Shown here: piece after piece, positions 45,745-58,600 of the stretch
Numbering within the stretch: the stretch's first letter is position 1
Layout: each line of letters opens with the position of its first letter
NCBI GenBank assembly: GCA_037389465.1
Contig: JAZARR010000193.1
Span: forward strand, 682,001 to 746,000
Direction: 5' to 3'
Length of the DNA stretch: 64,000 nucleotides
Source of the DNA: Baylisascaris procyonis
Lineage: Eukaryota; Nematoda; Chromadorea; Rhabditida; Ascarididae
Translations under genes and position numbers: made by a program
The notes under the pieces: generated by a model
Seen by the model: only the letters and a program-made list of their open reading frames with translations
Database searches by the model: none
Told to the model about the DNA's origin: nothing

Positions 45745-48700
45745 GTATTGTCTTTTGTGTTTTGTTTTTTATTTTGGTTTTGCTTTTGTTGCCCTACCGG
45801 AACTCTATGATAACAATAATGAAGCTGTGTTGATAGGGAATACAACCTAAGCGGTTTTTATGACGTCAGCAATATGCATTTGGCGGTACTGTTGGCTAAA
45901 GAAGGAGAAGAGTGGATTGGAATAGAGGGTTTAATAAATGAATTGGCTGGGAAGGACACGATATGGGGGGAAATAATATGAAGATTTTGAATTGACAAAG
46001 CATTCTTTAAGCTTCGTTTTTTTCCAGTCATTTTTGTTGGTTCATGAAAAAAATGGCTGATTGAAAATTGATTAGTAGTTGTGATGGTTATATGAGTGAT
46101 GGGCATGATTGTTATATAATTGGTGATGCCAGTGCGTTGATTATTTAGGTGATAGGTATGAGTTATATGACGGTGATTATGGTAATGACATAGGTGATTT
46201 TAATGTGTATGATTTTGTTGTTTTATGATTTATTTTCATGAAAATTATGACAGAAGGTGATATAAAGCTAATATCAACTCCGGTGGTCAATTGGGACGCA
46301 GATGGGAGGGGGGGGGGGGAGGTGGGCAGAGAGGAGGAGATAGCAACCGTCGATCTGCTGTCTGTTCCCCAACCTCACTCTCCAAATCGACTACCTTTGG
46401 CTCGAGCTATGAATATTTCTAGGACTTCTAATCAGTGTAATATGAGCCAAAACTGGTATCATGTCATTTGAAATAGAAAACAATTAAGGGAAAAAATGAT
46501 ACGGGTGGAGAGGATTTATCGAGCTGTCCACGATCCGATGCGGTTCCAACGGCAGGTAACGAAACATCGGCTTCGATGGGAGATCGAGAGACAGACGCAT
46601 TGATAAGAACAACTTCTGAAAGTTCGTGGTCATGCTTTTTTTTGTTTTCTCGAGCTTCAGAAGACTTTTGAGGAATAAATGAAGGAAACTGTTTAGAACG
46701 TTGCTGACTTTCTTAACGTTAAGAAGTGTTCATCTTGTACTGGGATATTACGTTTTAGTGAGATATGCTTCCTTTATGTTTTTCCGTGAACTTTGATAGG
46801 TAAATATGCTAGGCTTCAATGAAAGTAGTACGACTCAATAATGGCAAATATTATTTAATATCATTTCGTCCTTTACCTAGTTTCTACTCACCTGTTCCTA
46901 TTACTCTTTAAAGGTGATTGATGCAATAGTGAATTATTATTTAGTTATTCTGCATTCATCTTTATAACCTGATTCATGTTGATTTCCTACATCATTCTTA
47001 GTCGAAAGCATTACCGTTTCCATTTGGCAGATGTAGTCCTTAATTTCACCTATTGAAATGGAACCTTGATTTTTCTTTGAAAAGCGGGGGGGGGGGTGCA
47101 TGTGTCATAGAAGATGCAGCAGTTAGTACTTCATTAGCATGTTATGAGTGGTCATATTTACCAATGTTTAATAATGAATATAAAATAACGGAAATCCTAT
47201 CTGTAACAAAAGATTATTAAATTATCTATACCTAATATCCTTCGACTCTCAGGTAGCTTTCAGTATTGAGTTGAACAAAATTGCACTTTATCCAGAAATC
47301 CAGAAATATCCAAAAATCGGACCCATGTTTTATTAATTTAATTAAGATTTTATTAATTTTTTATTATTAATTAAGATTTTATTAATTTTATTATTGAATG
47401 TTTTATTAATTTTATTAATGTTTTAATTTAACTTTATCCAGAAATATTAATTAATTTCTTTTAGCTGAAGAAAATTCAAAAAAAGTTGATTAGCTGAGGC
47501 GTTAGTATGGTAGATGAGGAAATAAGCCATCGTCATATGCCATAATTAACACGATTTGTAGCAAAGATATAGTGATATTTCTATGGGATATTTATATGGG
47601 AAATTTAATTTCCTTTCTCTCTTTCTTGCTCTTTATTAAAAAGAGCCATTTATGGAATGTGTGGTTTTTCTTTTTTATAATCTTTGTTTATTTATTTGTT
47701 TATTTATTGTTTATTTTCTTTATTATCTTTATTTATTTATTATTTGTTTATAATATAGAATCACCTACATTTCTCATCTCTGCGGATGTATTTCTATATT
47801 AGTTAATGCTTTCAAAAATTTCTTTTTTACGAGTAGAGGGCGGAACAAATTCTGATCGCCTTTTTCTAAAAATTGCGATTATTCAGACTTTTTCTATTTT
47901 TATCTTTTTCTCATCCGATGGTTGGCCGAAATGGATTGTTGTAAAGGTTTTATATCACATTTATCGACCTTTGAATTTTTTTAGAAAATAATCTCTCATT
48001 TGGTCGTTTTTAAGCACTTGATTTATTATGTATTGATATTGTATATTGACATAAGTCAAAAAAAAGAATGCAACTAGAAAATCAATTAAAAATATCATCT
48101 TCATTAGAAAACTTCGAACGAATATAATTTCGAGATTTAAATTCTCAAGGATTTATTGCCTGAGGGTATTTTTTTGATAGATTTGGTTTATCGAAAACAT
48201 CTAATTTTGATTCGTTAAGATGGTAATCATCATGAACCGATCTCGCTATGGCCATCGACAAATTTAAAGGTGAATACCGAAGGCAACAATTTGGCACTTT
48301 TCGAAGAAACCACTGTGCCTCTTGTGAGCACTTTCCTCAAAGGTTTTATCGCGCCTGGATTACGAGAGAGAGCCGAGAGCAAAATGTCAAAGGTCAGTAT
48401 TTATTTTATCTTCGTTTTCATTTTCATAGTTTATTCCTTCTTTTATTCTCTCTTTTCTACTCTCTCTATCTGTCGTTAGTTGTTGCTGATTTGTGGAAAT
48501 TATATTGGATGAGCGTAATTCTTGGGATTTTTCTTAGCCGTCGTTTAATGGTGATTGCTAGCATTATTTATTTATTTATTTATTTGTATTTATATTCATC
48601 ATATTTATATTTATATTTATATTTATATTTATATTTATATTTATATTTATATTTATCTTCATATTTATGTATTTATGTATTTGTAAATCACTCTCCTTGC

Positions 48701-49528
48701 CAGTTTAATCTAGATATGCATATATGAGAAATGAAAAGTAATTTAAGTGTGTTGTGATATAATTGTTTACAGGCACAGTTGGGAGTAATGTTGGGTGTAT
48801 ATTTACCAACAATCCAGCATATACTCGGTGTAACGATGTTTATTCGTTTATTCTGGGTTGTCGGAATTGCTGGATTGGCACATACATTCATCTTACTCGC
48901 TCTTTGCTGCATTTGCGTATGTTGTTTTCATGTGTTTTGATTATTGGTAAGAGGAGGGGATGGGAGGTCCGAGGTACTTAAATGTGGAGAAAGCAGAGAA
49001 GTAGAGATGCTTAAAAGTAGAGAAAAACGATGGAACTAATACTTCTGTGCACCTTTGTTCACAAGAAAATGAATGGTGCTATCATAAGGGTGTCAATTAA
49101 TTGTTCAAAGCTCTTGAGGAGGGAGGAGGAGGTAGGGGTGATTTTATTCTCGTTTGTACGATATTTTTCTGATCCTATTATTTTGAAAATTTCTTTTGTA
49201 TTTATGTACCCTTCAAAAAACATTTTTGGTCACTGAAAATCTCCCCCCCCCCCTCTCCCCAAATCCAAATTTCATGCGGAAGTTTGAATTCTATCCAGTT
49301 TTTTCCGTTTTTAGTTCTTTCGGTTGATAAGTCTTACAGTAATAGTGGATAAAATTGTTGATAATCGTTTGAGAGTGTAAATAGTTCCAATTTTTAAATT
49401 CTGGATTTGCACTCCACATATACATTGAAGTTCCGAATCCAGAATACTTGCAGTAGCGAGAAAATCTAAAATTTTCTTCCGATTAGTTGTAGGTACAGTA
49501 TTTCAGGCTACAACATAACCACTTACAG

Positions 49529-49573
<45 letters not shown>

Positions 49574-49574
49574 G

Positions 49575-49620
<46 letters not shown>

Positions 49621-52600
49621 AATTATAAGTGTTATTAGATGCTTTAATATTTTTAGACATTCTTAACGTGTATAAGTCTATCAGCGGTTGCAACGAACGG
49701 TGAAGTGAAAAGTGGTGGCGCATATTTTATGATTTCTCGTAATTTGGGTGCCGAATTTGGTTCAGCGGTCGGTATATTGTTCTACCTCGCAAATACGGTT
49801 GCCGCGTCGATGTATCTCGTCGGTGGTATTGAAATTCTCCTTGTATGTTTCCTTTTTTCTTTCTTTTTTCCAATTTTTGATTAATTTGTTCTCGTTCTTT
49901 TTTTCTCTCTTTTGCAATAGTTTTAGGCATATATAAACCAGAATTGGGATGATTTATCGAAATTGCCAAATATTTTTTGTTTGTTTTGGTACCTAAATTT
50001 AGTTAATAGGTTTGATGTGCCATGGAGAATGTGCGGTCCAAAAAAAAAGTGGAAATTTGATGTTCAGGTCATCCTGAAGCCATTCTCTTTCATAGTCGTC
50101 ATTGTGATCAATTAGCTTATTGGCAAGTCGATCAATCAGCTCGTTGATAAACTCATTTGATCAGCTTACTGATAAATCGATTGATCAGCTTGTTGATAAG
50201 TCGATAAATCAACCTTTTGGTGAATTTCAAGTCGTAATGTCCGATCGCCGCATTTTTAGAATATTTCGGTTGAAAATTTAACTGTAAAGATTTATCTCTG
50301 AGTGTATTATTAGTGTCCATTTCTTATCATTGTTTTTTTTTTTTTTTTTTTTTTGCATAAATTCGCTCATAATGTCATATTTATTTATTCGTAATGGTGA
50401 ATAAAAAATGTTAAGTTATAGAATGATGCTGCTAAATTTTGTAATTTTTTTCTGTTCTTTAGATTTTTTCTATCAAATTTTTTCTATTAAAATAGAAAAA
50501 AGTTTTATTCTATTTTAATTTTTCTCCGGACATGTCAATTCTTTTCTAATATATTTATTTTTTTAGATTTATATATTTCCTGATCTCACGATTGGTGGAC
50601 GCGAAGTGCAATCGGAAACCGGTAAGCCAATATTTATAGAATTCATTTCTTTTTTTATAAAATTTCTTATAGAATTTTCTGATGGAATTTAAAAAAATTT
50701 TTTTTATGTGGATTTTTTTCCATCATAAATAATTCATTCGGAATTTAACTGATAAGGATTGATTAGAAGTGATATTAATCAAGGATAATTTGAGTTGACT
50801 TTAAAAAGGATTTCTTAGAGTTAATAACTGAAAACATAAAATCGGCCACCAACAGAACGCATAAGGATTTGATGCGTAAAAGAATTTCCATGAAAGTTTA
50901 TGCCGTGTGCAACTTCTTTTAGTATGGTAATAAAAATAAATTGAGTGGCTAGGCGGCCTTGTTTTTGATTTAGTATGCAAATTTTCCACTAATAGGAAGC
51001 ATAATCCAGTTATCACTTAGTAGGTAAGTTCACTTCGTGCAAATTGTGTGTTCTTTTTTTTTATTATTTATTTTTTTTTAAATTTAATTTGTTTATTTCA
51101 TTTGTTTATTTATTTTATCATGGGAGTTGTTATTTTTGTTTTACTATATTATTTTATTTTGCACGTGTTCTAATGAAGTTAGATTTATTAATTGAAATTG
51201 CCACTTTATTAATTTACTTATTTTCATAATTTACCTAAATAATTTATTTTATATCATTTTGAAGTTCTTCTACAGTATTACTTTGTTACTTCTTTGGCAA
51301 CATAATTTTTTAGAAATATCCAATTCTTTCAATGTTCCATTATTTATCATCTGTTTTTAGTACATAAAAAACGTAGATTTTCAGGAGTGCTATAGATAAA
51401 TTTATTATTTAAGTCACCGATATTTTTCACAAAAGAGATTCTATTTCCACTTTTCGCAGTTGTCACGATTTCTTAGCGAGCCTTTTTGTGCTTATAATGA
51501 GTTATTCTTCCGATTCCCGTTGATTTCAAAAAGAACTTTTTTACTTTTTTTTGAAGGAATAGGGTGGTGAAGTGGGGGGGGGAGAGAGAGAGAGGGAGTA
51601 GGGAAATGAGATGTAAAACAGCATTAGGAAGCAAAATAAACATGAGAGCCAGCATAACGCCTACTTTAAATAAGTTATGTTAAGGCGCAATGGGTATGAT
51701 GTCACATAATTTGCGTTTATACTCGACCGTGCTTTTACTACTCGAATTTGCTATTGTAGCTATGGGTGTTCGATTTGTACAGCTTCTTGCACCGGTTTGT
51801 TTTATAATAATTATAGAATTATGCATGCGATTCTCAGCTGTATATTTATTCATCGCTTGCCGGGAGGGAGAAGGGGGAGCGAGTAAAGAAGAGAAAATTC
51901 TTCAGAAATGTTTAATGAATTCCATTGAATTTGCATACTAATAAGAGGGAAAAAAAGTAGGAGGCAAGCGGTGATTTTAACGTTGTTCGTCTAGAAGAAT
52001 ATCGCTTGGTTATGGCTAATTGAGTGGTCAGTTGACTGGACTGTTGAATTTTTTCGCCTTATCGGTATGGACGAGCAACGTCCAAATGTGATGGATCGGA
52101 TCAGTGTAGATCTAAAGACTTGATGACTTAAAATTTATTATGAATGATTTTACGTTATACCTGTAGTTGAGTCGGTGCTTTTTGGAAGTTATGAATAATT
52201 GCAGTATGTAAGTGGCTGCAGTTTTTAATTTCTGGAAGTATAACAACAGTAAGTGGCAAAATGATAAGTATGAAGCAATCGAATTGATTTAGCTAGAATA
52301 TGAGCACATTCCTCCCCTTTTTTTTGGGGGGGGGGGGGATGAAAAAGCAAAAAGCGCACGCCATGCTCAACTCTTCTGGCGCGCTTTCCCACTTTTTTCT
52401 TAAAAAGTTGCTTCATTTAATGTAAACTTGATTGATTGAAGGTATCGTTAGTGTGTGTAATATTGTCGATTCTGGCATGTTACGCGGGTGGTATTGAAAA
52501 AACGATCAATTCATATAGCGGACAAAGGTATGTTATAAATCAGCGTCCGTCTCTTTGAGGGAATTTCTTGTTTTGTTATATTGCCGTAAAGTATCTACCC

Positions 52601-55600
52601 ATAATCTTCCATATATAACTGTATGCTGTGCCGTACCATTACCTGTATACTGTACCTGTGCCATCACCTGTGTACTATACCTGTATAGTACCATTTTTCA
52701 ATGTTTCGTTTTCTGCTATGCTGGGAAATACGAGTTTTTTAGGATTTAGAAAGCGAGTATGTTGGGGGGGGGGAGGGTGATGATGTTGGTGTTGAATGAT
52801 TCTCAGATATCAGAAAAGCTATTAGATCTTTTTTAGCAAGACGACGGATATGCAAATGAAGTTCCTTATTCCTTAGCTACTTTTTTATGGGCAGCAATTT
52901 CACCTTCATTGATAAACAAATTGTATATTAGACGTTCTAGAATTTAAATTATCGCTTCGATAATCTCATGCTCTTCAGTTGAAGAATTTTATTTTATTCA
53001 GACATTCTTAATATTATTGATTAGTAGTTATATCAATTGTAATGAATTGATTGGTAATTAAAGTTAATATTGAAATTGTAATTATTTTCAGAGTATGTAT
53101 GTTGGGTGATCATCTATTACAAGCAAGCGCTATTCTTCCTGCAAATGCATCGATCTCAGAAATATGTGATTATTGCAATCCAGGAAATCCGTAAGATTAC
53201 TCTTGCTTTCGTTTTTTTTTTGAAAACTTTTAAGGAATGTGGTGGATGGCTGATGTCTATAAAATTGAAGTGTGATGGGTTCTTATAGATGATATTAGTT
53301 GACGTAGACATTTAGACATAAATTTATTATCGATTAAATGATCATCGATCGAGTTCTAGTTCTGTTAGATAATTTTTCTAACGAATTCTGGATCCACTGG
53401 ATGATTTGTCAGCAGAGTTCTGGATCTATCGGATAATCTATCCATAGAGTTCTGGATCTATCAGATGATCTATCGGTAGAGTTCTGGATTTGTTGGATAA
53501 TCTGTCGATCAAGTTTTCGATTTTACCGAGGTCATGCGTTTCTTGAATATTTTCTTATCGCTTAACTTAAAGTAGGAAATAGGTTTGCGTTAATTTCTTC
53601 TCACTCCTATAAGTTCATATCGGTTATGCTTGTGGGGGAGATCGATTAATGAAAAATATATTCTCGGTTTAATGAACTCTCAAATGCCTCTGTGTATGAA
53701 CGTCAACAGAATTCAAAAATGCAAATATTGAAAAAATCTCATCGTATGAACGTGAGAAAATTTCTTCATTGACACCCAGGGGTTTTATTCGAGGTGACAC
53801 GGTTGTTATTTTTAGAAGCCCATTGTTGTGGAAGTTTTGTCGAAACAATACATGTGTGGAACCGTTACGTTGTATCAATGGTTTTCCTGGATTCGGCAGC
53901 AAAACGCTTATAGGTTTGTGCATTTTGCATTGTTTAAATTCAGATTCACTTTTGGGAAAGGAATCTATTTCTTTAAAATGTTCAAAGGTTTCTCTTGTCT
54001 TCTTCCGGAATCCGTCTGAGAGCCTTCCCTGATTCTCAGTGATCAAAACCAATAGATTCGATAAGTTTCATAGTTTAAATTTTAAGGTAAGATGTAGCCT
54101 CACTCTCATTGCTATTTTCGTCCTAAGTTACTGTTTAACTGGAAGGTATTTTCATTTACGAAGAAAATGCCTTGACCGATCACAAGTAATAAAATTGATT
54201 CGGTTAATGCCTCACTAGCAAACATTTATATTCTCATAACGAAGCATAATCCATACATAAACTGAAAGGATATTGTTAGCATCTGTCACAATAATATACA
54301 GATACCTGTTGATAAGCTTCCATTTAGCTAAAGGTAACGTTAGTGATTGGTGGTGCTAAATTTAGAAAAACGGAAATCAAATCTTACGGATTTTCTATTT
54401 TATTCCAAGTAATCCGAAAGAAGACGAATTGTATTTCAGAGAATGTTGGACCACATTATATGGGCAAAGATGAGTATAAAGAAGGCCGACCGGCTGATAA
54501 GACGTTGGAAACATTTCAAGATGTTCGAACAACATTTTTCGTCTTATTGGCTATTTATTTCCCGGCTGTCACTGGTATACTCACGGGCGCAAATATGAGC
54601 GGTTTGTACTAAATTGTTTTGAATTAGAATAATCCATTTTGGGAGCAGGTGGAATTCCTCTCTCCCTCCCCGCTCTCTCTTAGAGTTCAACTCTTCTTTC
54701 TTCCACCGCTCGTAGACGTTTGTATAGGTGTTTAGTCGATCGATCTTATAGGAATTTTTCTATGCAGAATTTTCGTTTGCCTCATTCAGACATGATTCTG
54801 TTTTTTATGCTATTTTCATTACGGTCGCCGTCGTGGCGAAGGGTGACACCCCTTTCCAGCGTTTTTTCTTATTTGCTGCCTTTTAATTTATCGTAATTCC
54901 TTGAATATAACCCCTATCATTCTTCTGGAGGCAAAAAAGGGCTTTTCACTCGAGATGTACTTCTTTTGAATCCTTATAGAATTTTTATGTTATGTAAAAT
55001 TTAGCTACTGAGGAAAAAATGCTGCACTGATTTATTCGCCTGTTAGTTTTTATTATTTCTTTTTTCCCGATGATTTAAAAGTATTTGATTATTATGTAAA
55101 TGTTAGTAAGGAAATTGTTTCTGCAGGTGATCTGGCCAATCCACAATCATCAATTCCAACTGGTACAATCACCGCTCAACTCACAACGTCATTCGTTTAT
55201 TTCTCGTTAGCACTTTGTTTTGCTGCTGCTATCGATGGAGCTGTTTTACGTGATAAGTAAGTTAATTTATCCTTTTTTTCGAATTTATCCTTTTTTCGAG
55301 TTGTTTAAAAAAAATAAAGGATAAAATATAAAAAATTAAAAAAGAGAAAAAGATTTAAAAAACTGGAAGAAATTTGATAAAGTGATGAATTGTGAGCGCA
55401 TTAAGAAATAGTAAATTGAGGAAAAGGTTTCAAAAAAAAAAAACGGCTAAGTTGATACCTTACTGAGAAAATTATTCATTAATGCCATCATAGAAAACAT
55501 GTTATGCGATTATAACTGTAAGGCGTATATGTATCCTAGGTTTATCTATATGAAAGGTGGGCAAGGCGTTTTCTCTTTCTTTTTCTTTAAGCAGCTTATT

Positions 55601-58600
55601 TATTATTATTCTGAAGAAAATTTGTTCATTTTAAATAATTAACTGTAATGGTATTCTGCTGAGAAGTACTTATGGTTTATTATAAAGTTTTGAAGTATTA
55701 TATAACTCTAGAGCAGCGTATAGCCGATTGGCTAAGATTCGGAAATATGTGCGTATTTGATATCGAAAAAATAGTGATTTTTTCCAAAAAAGGATTTTCT
55801 TTATTTTTTTGCAAATTCTTTTGAACGTATAAAATATTCGGTTTTAATTCTTTCAAAAATATTCTTCCGTTTTATACAGATAGTTTTCTTCAATGTCAAC
55901 TTCATCTAATGCTATTTTCAATTTCTCTAAAATTTTGTTGAAAAATATATTTGGTGTTTAAATTATATGAACTACAGATCCTTTAGATCTTTTCATGATC
56001 TAGGTAGATATCCTGATCGTTCAGTCCATATTCTTGCACTAATCTCCATAGTGAATCCTTACCTCGTTTTTGTGGTATATTGCCGTATTTGATTCGATGC
56101 CATCTTTAGTCAAACGTACTGGAGAATAGAAAGAATAAGGAAGTGTTTTAATGGCTTTGAGGAATTGAACTTTGTTTAGTTGGAATTATTTTTTTCGACG
56201 ATTGTTTCATGAGATATTTATATTAAAGGTATGGGTCATCATTAGGCGGCGGTATGGTGGTGGCAAATTTGGCATGGCCAAGCCCTTGGGTTCTTCTCAT
56301 TGGTTCGTTCACATCGACATTCGGCGCTGCTCTACAATGCCTTTGCAGTTAGTCGTTCTTTTAAACGATTGTAGATTTGCGGCATGCATTGGTGTTTTGA
56401 TATTTCGACGATTATTCGATTGTTAAGAATATTTGCTGTTCGGGAATGACAGCTGTTAATTTCCCTCATGAAAGAGATATGTTTATTGTCAGTGTGGCTA
56501 AAGGCTGGGTCTATAAACATCCAATTAGGACGAGCTGTGATTGAAGTTGGGGTTTTTTGTTGCTGAGTGGTGTTTGACTTAGATTTATTTGAATCGATGA
56601 AAGGATGCTACAACTTAACTACCTATCTCGAAATTCGTAGATTAGAAGCAGATCAGTTCCATCCTGCAATCATCGTTCTTAAGCGTACTCATTCATTGAG
56701 CTTTTTTGATTAATTAATGAGTTTTGGAAGGTAGTTTATTGTTAAAATTGTAATTGTTGCAGGTGCACCACGTCTTCTGCAGTCCATCGCCAAAGATGAT
56801 GTCATCCCAGCTCTAAGGCCATTCGCTAAAGTGACGAAAAGAAATGAGCCGTTTATTGGGTTCGTCTCTTTTAATGTTTAAAAAAAGTTTAATTCTTATC
56901 AGTTACATTTTTAAATAAAGCATTATTTTTGTAAATAGCCATTTTCTTCTGTTTTCGAGCAAAATTAATTTACTTCACGGAGCGGAGCTGATCCTATATG
57001 TTGATTCCTCCTACTGCAGATTGCTCCGTTAGGAATATTTAAACGCGTTGATAGAGATCCTTGACGTTTTTGCGGTTATAAGTGCTCCAAGGGCACACCA
57101 GGGGAACCATAGAATAACAAGCATTTAGGTAAATATAGGTTAATATACGTACTACGAATATTAGAATTGATGAGTATGTCTTTATTACTTATTTTGACAT
57201 ATATCGAAGCAAATGTACTTAGAATCGCGCCATTTTGGACTCGAACTCTATGAACGATGGTGATTTACTGAAAACGTTTTAATACTAATTAATTTTTTCC
57301 AAACTTTTCGAAACATCGTATAGATTAATATTTTTTTATTTTTCTTGTTTCTTTCTTACAAATATTTCTTATTTAGTTTAATTCTGACGGCAGTGATAGC
57401 GGAAATGGCAATATTAATGGGCGCAATGGATCAAATCGCAGCGGTTGTCGACTTCTTCTTTCTAATGTGCTATGCGTTTGTAAATCTTATTTGCGCTTTG
57501 CACTCATTACTTGGCGCACCGAACTGGAGACCTCGTTTTAAATATTATCATTGGTAAGTATATTTTAAATATTACTTTATATTATTGTGAATATTTCAAA
57601 ATTGCGAATTTAACTAGTTCATTTGCTAATGGAATTTTCATATCTAAATTTTATAAAGTATTGAAGAAACCCGTCTGTTATTATGATAAGCAGTTATTAA
57701 TTGTTAGTGGAACTTTTATATGGAAATTGTGTAAAGTGTTGAGGAAATCCGCCTGCTGCTGTGATAAGCAGTTCTTAGTTAATGAAGTATTTATAAACCA
57801 CTGTAAAAATTTCGACCATTTGAATAGGTAGTTTCAGAAACTGCTATGAGAATTTCGATCGATGGTTATGAAGATTGAAGGAAGTTAGAGACGAAGCTTA
57901 CTTTCAAAGATAGATTAGGTACTGAATAAGGATGGTCTAGAATTAGGACAGGAACAGGGACTAAGGTTCTGAATTATTCTACCATTCATATGGGTAAAAG
58001 CGACTTTTCAGGACACTCTCACTATTAGGAGCTGGCCTATGCTTTTTTATAATGTTCTCTACACATTGGGATTATGCACTTGTCTCATGTGCTCTATGTA
58101 TTGCTATCTACAAGTATGTTGAATGGAAAGGGTGAGTTTATTATAATTTTTTTTTAAACTTATAGTTTAAAATAATGATGTTTAAGTATTGCAAAATGAC
58201 AGCTATCGTTTTGGAAGCAATGACTGTATCGATGGCAGGGATTACTGTAGGAATATTAAATTGATGAATTCGGTAATGCTCCTTTGAAATCTTCTTCTTA
58301 TGTTTCGTGTCTTTCGTGAAGAAATCCACAATTTTGTTGGCTACCTAAGCTTGCAGTTAGGTTAACAGTTAGGTGCAGTCAGGAAGTTGCTGCTGGCATT
58401 ATCTCGGGGAACTGAGCAAGTGAAGAATGTCATGTAGAAATAGAATTGGGCAAATTAATGACTGACAGAAACTGTGGATGGGACAGAATTCGGCCAAATC
58501 TACGGGCTACGAGATCACAAAATCATAAGAGAGATCAATGAGGAGGCCGTTTGAATCGTAGGACTGGATAAAATTCTGTCGAAATTGAGCAACTCTGAGA

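Noticed and set aside
46238..46471. 77-codon plus-strand frame before KCC exon 2
   Set aside because: It runs through a poly-G tract, has no proper splice sites, and ends just before the better supported exon 2.
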